The translations under genes and the position numbers were made by a program. From the NCBI GenBank assembly GCA_021292165.1, contig CM037880.1, positions 180,007,085 through 180,071,084 of the forward strand: a stretch of DNA of 64,000 nucleotides. Reading direction: 5' to 3'. Each line of letters begins with the position of its first letter. Position 1 is the stretch's first letter. Of the stretch, positions 58,081-64,000 are shown piece after piece. The notes beneath the pieces are model-generated. The model worked only from the letters and a program-made list of their open reading frames with translations, searched no databases and was not told where the DNA came from. This stretch comes from Shinisaurus crocodilurus. Its lineage: Eukaryota; Chordata; Lepidosauria; Squamata; Shinisauridae.

Positions 58081-58449
58081 TGTCAGTGTGGCAACTGAAA
58101 AACAATGGCTGGGATCCTATACGTTTGGTCACACTGATGTGAGCATCCTTTGAGTGGAGTTCTGCTCACGGGACACTCCCGTCTAATACCCCTTTACCCC
58201 CTACAGTCCATTGTGCCCCCAGAAAATCTGTTCCCATGGGTTGCACGACCCTCAGGAAGGCTGCAGGGAGAGGGGGGAATGGGCAAAAATTGTATCCCCC
58301 CATCTGCTAGTGGGATCCTCCGCTAGATCTCTGTCCTATCTATAAACTGAAGGATCCCTTCAATTTGCGGAAGCCTAGTTAGGATCCAAGCCAAAATTGT
58401 TTCAAAAATGAAGGGTCCAAATGAAACCTATTATATGGTGGACCAAACC

Positions 58450-58582
58450 ATGATGGTGAGCAAATTAAATACTGAACAAAATACCTATATACTTGAGGAT
58501 TAATTCTACTTCACTCTAATTGTTGTGAACCACTCAGAGAGCTTTGGCTATTGGGCAGTATGGAAATGAAATAAATAATAAT
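58450..58582 (+). mobile_element. L2 LINE 3' terminus
   Basis: Reads gtgaaccactcagagagct, ttgggcagtatggaaatg and an (ATAA)-like end. Confidence 0.75.
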
Positions 58583-58847
58583 TGTGGTCATCATCATCAT
58601 CACACACACCAATTGCTTAATAAGAAGAAGTCAACTCCATGTTTTTAACATGTTCAAGTGCAGTTTTCATCTCAAGATTAAAAATCAGGGTTCGCATGGA
58701 GAGCCTCTGTGAATAGAGGAGGCTCTGCTCTGTAGACCATTGCCCTCAACATGTACCGGGTGACAGATGAGACAACAGAGTGGGGTGGGGCAGGAGTGCT
58801 CCTTGTCATGCATGAATTGAACATTGTAAGAGAACACCTATAGTTCT

Positions 58848-59292
58848 ATTCTATTCTGCATTAGTCAGGCCACATTTGGAGTACTGTGTTCAGTTCTGGG
58901 CACCTCATTTTCAGAAGGACATTGACATGTTTCAGTATGCTTAGCATGGAGAAGAGAAGATTAGGGTAGACATGGTCTCAGTCTTCAAATACTGTATCTG
59001 AAAAGCTGTCATGCAGAAGATGGAGCAGAGTTGTGGAAATTGCAACAGGTGGAAATTGCAGAGCAGCTGATTTTGGCTAAACATTAGGAGAAACATCCTA
59101 ACAGAGCTGTTCAGCAGTAGAACAGACTGGCTCAGGAAGTGGTGGGTTCTCCTTTGCTGGAGGTCTTTAAGCAGAGGTTGGATCGCCATCTGTCAGACAT
59201 GCTGTAGCTGTACCCTGGAGTGCAGAGCCTGCATTGAGCAGGGGGTTGAACTAGATTATCTCTGAGGTCCCTTTCAACTCTATGATTTTATA
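58848..59292 (+). mobile_element. CR1 LINE 3' part
   Basis: Contains ggccacatttggagtactgt, cagttctgggcacctcattt, the gttggatcgccatctgtcag block and the tail gagcagggggttgaactaga, ctctatgatttta. Decayed coding end of CR1 ORF2. Confidence 0.85.
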
Positions 59293-59315
59293 AACAAATT
59301 GCTGTACAGTGACTG

Positions 59316-59385
59316 CAGCCACAGATGATGGGAGTTGTAGTCCAACACATCCAGATGGCATCAAGTTGCGGAAGGCTGCTCAAAG
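59316..59385. mobile_element. Half of a family P MITE
   Basis: atgatgggagttgtagtcc and aacacatccagatggcatca match one arm of the family. Confidence 0.55.
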
Positions 59386-59399
59386 CTTTTGGGCATTTC

Positions 59400-60730
59400 G
59401 GGCAAACACTGCAAGAGTATACATCTCTCAGGGAAACAAAACCTGTGGGTCTCCTTTTCCAAAAAGGACAAAAGAGAATGATTTGGAAAGGCCAATTATG
59501 TTTGCTGAAATCAAAATAGCATTAAAGATCTGTTAGAAAGGGCAACTTGCCAGATGATGACAGATTATCGTATGAATTACATCTTTGCTGGAAGTAACCA
59601 TTCTCTCAGCCATTGATGGATTTTCATTATTATTTAAATGGTGAAGAAACCCCCTTAAACATGAACAAACCATTCAATTATATTGATTAATGAAATCAAA
59701 GTAATCATACTGTGATTAGTTGTTGCAGACTGGGGTACCTGATAAAAAACATGTACTGAAATATCCCATATAGACTGCAGGCTATATGATAAAATGAAGG
59801 GATGGATAAATAGATAGACAGACAGACAGATGTTGGCTTAAACTAGATTAATGATAAAGGATACAAATACACTTTTAAAAAATCAGTTCAATCTCAGTCT
59901 TTGAGATCATTTTGAATAGCTTGTCCATTTTATCTACTGAGTCTTTATTCCCAAAGTAAGCATTCTCTCTAGCCAAACTTCAGATGAAACTTGGCTGTAT
60001 ATAATAGCCCTGCCTGTATATTCATATTGGCAAATCTCAGTTTGACTGCCCCAATTCCTGCTTTTATTCTGACTAATTGGGCAAACATCATGGAACAATG
60101 GAAGGTTAGCCTCTTCAAGCCCGGCATCTTTCGGACTGCAACAATGATCCCCTAATCCAGTTCTGGCTCTCTGACAAAGTGAAAAGCAAAATGCCAAAGT
60201 TATGCACAATAAGGTAGTAAACTTTATGTGCAGAGAGAAGTTTAATTTAAAAAGGGGGGGGGGAGAAATACATTGAAACTCCTGAGGATATTTTCCATTT
60301 AAATTCCTAGCTTTTTGAAATAGGGAAATGCACACTTTTTTTGTCCAGAAGCCAGTGTTTTATAGCAGCTGAAGGGGCTATTTGATGTTGAAAAGTGAAT
60401 TTCCAGAGCTAAAATTATATCCTCTTTTCTTTCAGTATGGAAAGATAGGGACAACATTGCCTTCATGGGACTTCATGCAATATTTTTGACAGATTCCCAC
60501 TACCATCAGCAGAAACAACATCACCATTAGCGGTAAGAGTCTAATTACTGTGATTATATCATCTGATGGTGGTATAGAACACCTGTAGCAGACCCAGGTG
60601 CCTGAGTCTGTGCAAAAGACTCTGCAATGCTACTCCAGGACTTGAACTCCAAAATGAGAGAAGTTGGACTGGTTCACAAATATGCTCCAACTTGAGTGGG
60701 TCTGAAGCAGAAAAATTCTGGAGTGTACCA
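59400..60730. other. No recognisable feature
   Basis: Contains a short (GATA)/(GACA) run near 59808-59830; otherwise nothing recognised. Confidence 0.5.
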
Positions 60731-60734
60731 CTTT

Positions 60735-61262
60735 GGATTGTATTGGTCCCCCATGTTAAAATTCTGAAGGAGTGCCTCTTCCTACCCTAGCTCTGAGATG
60801 ATTATCAAGGGCCCTGCTCCAACTGCACTCACATGCTGAGATATGGCAGATGGCAACTCTAGAGTGGCCTTTTCAGTACTAGCCCCCTCCCCGCTGTTAT
60901 AGAATACCCTCCCCAGAGAGATCCACCTGTTACCTACTTTGTTATCCTTTAGCACCAGGCAAAGACCGTTTTTCCTCTTCTTTCAGGCCTTTTAATCTTC
61001 TGTATGTTTCTGCTGCTATGTTATGTTTTTGAGATTTGTGATATTTTTAGATCTTCTTGTGATGCCTGTTTTAGTCTCTGCTGCTTTTAATTGATCACTG
61101 CTTTTAACTGAATATTTTATCATGCTAATATTGATTTGATTTATATGGATTTTGGATTATATTTGCATTTTTCTTGTACATCACCCTGAAATCTGCTAGC
61201 TAATATCAACAAATTAGCTGACTAATAAATCTGAGAAACAAATAATAAGGAAATAAATAAGC
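60735..61262 (+). mobile_element. L2 LINE 3' part
   Basis: Frames read VAFSVLAPSPLL and LPREIHLLPTLLSF, corresponding to the L2 ORF2 C-terminal block, followed by a T-rich UTR and an ataaatctgagaaacaaata end. Confidence 0.7.
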
Positions 61263-62155
61263 TTCAAAGAGAAAGCTTAGGTGTAACCTTGATGTGCTAG
61301 TTTACTACTTGCAAGGAACTTTTTACATGGGAAGCATTAAAAAAAAAAGACTGTCTCTGCAGTCTGTAGTGGTACCCACCATAATTCTACTGCCTAGGTC
61401 TACTATTTCATTCTTCATAATGTGTAGAATGGCTCTGAGTTAAATATGACTGAGGCTGCCTGCAATCATATGCATATTTTCTTGAAAGTAAGCTTACCAA
61501 ACTCAGCGGAGATTATTTTTGAGGAAATGTGCATAGAACAGTGCTACAAATTTGCTATGCCTACATTGGGTGGAACAATGGATGAGGTTGTTGTTGCTTT
61601 TCATCAGTAATAGGAAGAAGGTCGAATATCCCCAAGTCTGATTCTGCACAGATGGAGTTCCGTTCAGGATAGTGAGTGCTTTTGGAACACTGAAGACCAG
61701 TGGTGGTATTTGTGTTGCTCTTGAAATATCAATACGCCCAGTGCTGTTAAACTTAATGAAGTGTCAGGTGTGGTCATATACATTGTATAGTCAATGTGAA
61801 ATAAGTTGCTTTTGCATTAAGTTGAGGCGCTGCTTATTGGCGCCCAACCTCATTTCATAAATTGTGCCACCAGAATTTCGAAGAATCAGCTGCAGAATAT
61901 CTAACGCTGAATTGGTACCTTGGCCAAGATCCAAAGAAATTAGCCCCATGAGCCTGAAGTAGTATGTTGTTTTTCTTATGGTCTCATCTTGGCAAACTGC
62001 TTTGCAAATGGATGAGTTGTTGTTGTTGTTGTTGTTGTTTTTAAAGCAGCTTATGATATGGCATGGAGGGCATATCATAATAAAAGTGCCAAATTCTACT
62101 TGGCTAGTGCAAGCCCTTTATGTAATCTTGCATAGCATTGAATGTCTACATTATA

Positions 62156-62345
62156 ATTTATTTATTTATTTATTTATTATATTTATACCCCGCCTTTTTT
62201 CCTGCAAGGAACTCAAGGTGGCTTACATTATATTATCCTCCTCCTCCTCCTCTCCATTTTATCCTCACAACAACCTGTGAGATAGGTTAGGCTGAGAGTC
62301 AGTGACTGGCCCAAAGTCACCCAGTGAGCTTCATGGCCGAGCAGG
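62156..62345 (-). mobile_element. tRNA-derived SINE, 5'-truncated (SINE1 copy 7)
   Basis: (TTTA)n tail, gcggggtataaat, cagtgactggcccaaagtca; stops at the gagcagggatgctgc junction before the B-box. Confidence 0.85.
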
Positions 62346-62688
62346 GATGCTGCTGGTTTATAAATGCCTCTGGTTTGCTGTTGCTGCTGCCAGTGCTTCT
62401 AATCTATTGTACAAACTACTGTACAATTACTACTGCTACTATTGTACAAACATTACATATACTAATTGCACTGAAACAACAGAAAAACAAGTTATGTGAC
62501 TTTCAAACTAATGAGAACAGTTATTTCCATTTCTGCTACATTTATGTTTTAGAAAAATATATTATGTACATACATATATTATGTACTTCAAAAATATATT
62601 AACAGGTTTTGTTGTACAGACAGCTGGCACATTTTATGTTTCCTATGTATATTTAAAAAACAAACATGCAACTCCTGTCTATTTTAAC

Positions 62689-62690
<2 letters not shown>

Positions 62691-62728
<38 letters not shown>

Positions 62729-62729
62729 T
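62691..62729 (+). repeat. (TC)n(AC)n microsatellite
   Basis: Compound dinucleotide run. Confidence 0.96.
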
Positions 62730-62735
62730 ACTGCA

Positions 62736-62860
62736 CAGCTGGGCAACTTGTGACTCTTCAGATGTTTGGGCCTACAACTCCCATCAGCTCCAGCCAGCAT
62801 AACCAGTGGTGAGGGGTGAGAGGTCCGAAATCTCTGGAGGGCCACAAGTTACCAGTCCTG
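62736..62860. mobile_element. Palindromic MITE (family P, copy 7)
   Basis: Ends cagctgggcaacttgtgac and ccacaagttaccagtcctg are inverted; interior tacaactcccatcagctcc. Confidence 0.72.
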
Positions 62861-62869
62861 CAGTAGGGT

Positions 62870-63600
62870 GAGTGACAACTAAGGCATTGTGGTCTATGAA
62901 TTAGGATAGCCAAACCTACATATAAAATGGATGACAAGCAACATTCTTCCTCATAGCTAAGCACTTTGGGTTTGCTTTTCAGTCGGAAGCAACATTGTGA
63001 ATATGGTACCTAAGCTTTATGAACCATCTGTCTGATGCATCGGACCAATTGGTTTAACACACTGCAATTAAAAATACAATAGCGTAACATTTCTAGTTTT
63101 TCATAGTTAGATATTTCTTCTTTCTGCACTTGGGGCCCATAGTCATTAAGATAACCAAGCTTTACAGATGGACAGAATATGAAAATGCATCAATAATTTT
63201 AAAAAGAAGGAAAAAAGATCCCTAAAACATTTTATATTGGTTCTTTTGTTAAAAAGAGAGTTACAAATACAGAACATATGTGGCTGTGAGTTGAGAGGGG
63301 ATATAACATTTTTACTAGCAGTCATTTGTGATGCCCTGCATTTTACAATCTGTGATTTACTAGTTTATAAATCTTTGTGTTGCTTTACTTGTATTGTGCC
63401 AGATGCTTTGATAGCAGGCTGATGTGGACAAGGAAACTCTTAATTCTAGGACTTTTATGCCACGTTACATTACTACATGTAGGGATATTATGCTATTATT
63501 ATGTGCTATATTTATACATTTGTATGGGACAGGGAAGTTCTGCTGATTCCAATTATCAGTTGAGCTATTCATGCCTGTTCTAGCATTTGAACCATAATTA
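62870..63600. other. No recognisable feature
   Basis: AT-rich DNA; nothing recognised. Confidence 0.5.
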
Positions 63601-63610
63601 TAGTCTATAT

Positions 63611-64000
63611 CAGGGGTCTGCAACCCGCGGCTCCGGAGCCGCATGCGGCTCTTTCAAACCTTTGCCGCGGCTCTGCTCCGGTCTGAGACTCCGCTGGAAT
63701 GCTGGGGAAAAAAACCAAATATTTTTTCCCCTACCTTCCTCTGTGTGCCTCCAACCGGTCCAGTGGAAGACAGGAGGAGGGCTCCTGCAGGGAAAAAAAC
63801 TTGGCAGCGGCAGCGGCATCCCCCCCCGGAAGCAGGGACTCGAGCAGGCAGGCAGCGGAAGAGAGGAGAGCAGGACAAGGCTGCCTGCTCCGCAAAAAAC
63901 TTTGCCGCCGCCTCACATATGGCCTGATTCTGTTGGCGGGGGCAGCCCGATTTCGCTCTTCTGAGCGGCACGTAGCGCTCTCCGCGCCGCTCTAGCTGCC
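63611..64000 (+). mobile_element. hAT-type element, left end, GC-rich, runs off the window
   Basis: Starts caggggtctgcaacccgcgg and agccgcatgcggctcttt, an end known from vertebrate hAT elements, then turns CpG- and GC-rich. Overlapping long frames here are composition artefacts. The right end is outside the window. Confidence 0.7.

Noticed and set aside
63587..64000. Several overlapping frames of about 100 codons near the right edge
   Set aside because: GC-rich hAT interior; frames on both strands with no protein-like pattern.
1..64000. CRISPR arrays, operons, ribosome binding sites, phage or bacterial systems
   Set aside because: Composition, LINE/SINE content and absence of compact genes show vertebrate nuclear DNA; such features are not expected and none was seen.

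Overview
This window is vertebrate, repeat-saturated, non-genic DNA. The mixture of L2, CR1 and L1 LINEs, a 5S-rRNA-derived SINE, tRNA-derived SINEs and many hAT- and Harbinger-like miniature elements points to a sauropsid, most probably a squamate reptile. That assignment is inference from repeat content; no host gene was found to anchor it. I recognise no exon of a conserved host protein, no functional RNA gene, no CRISPR array and no bacterial-type feature. Every long open reading frame that I can explain belongs to a transposable element.

Layout. 1-1790: degenerate LINE-like coding tract (minus strand) carrying an 18-residue tandem repeat and split by a small hAT element. 1861-3200: tRNA-SINE and a possible LTR remnant. 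5045-8250: nearly complete L2 LINE (minus) whose reverse-transcriptase catalytic motif is destroyed. 8706-12050: non-autonomous DNA elements hosting a 5S-derived SINE and a 0.9 kb hAT. 12400-20470: scattered SINEs and foldback MITEs. 20577-29580: a hAT transposase pseudogene (minus) broken apart by a tRNA-SINE, a full-length L1 (21095-26629, 13-bp target duplication) and a DNA element that itself contains a CR1. 30361-31447: 5S-derived SINE with a second 0.9 kb hAT in its tail. 31690-45650: CR1, L2 and foldback fragments. 46819-47586: hAT inside a MITE, both with exact 8-bp target duplications. 49480-52620: DNA element, then an L2 interrupted by a CR1 and a solo LTR. 52800-61260: Harbinger-like MITEs, L2 and CR1 fragments and a Pif1/Helitron-type helicase remnant. 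62156-64000: SINE, MITE and the start of a GC-rich hAT that runs off the window.

How the parts relate. The LINEs are the probable mobilising partners of the SINEs: the 5S-derived SINE ends with the CR1 3' tail seen at 27163 and 49656; a second tRNA-SINE ends like the CR1 at 31690; the commonest tRNA-SINE ends with a segment resembling the L2 3' end. The many non-autonomous DNA elements imply transposases encoded elsewhere in the genome. Nesting with intact target duplications gives a relative insertion order at several loci. I did not find a new functional system; the most unusual items are the multiply interrupted hAT transposase, the 5S/CR1 SINE and the tandem-repeat LINE-like tract.
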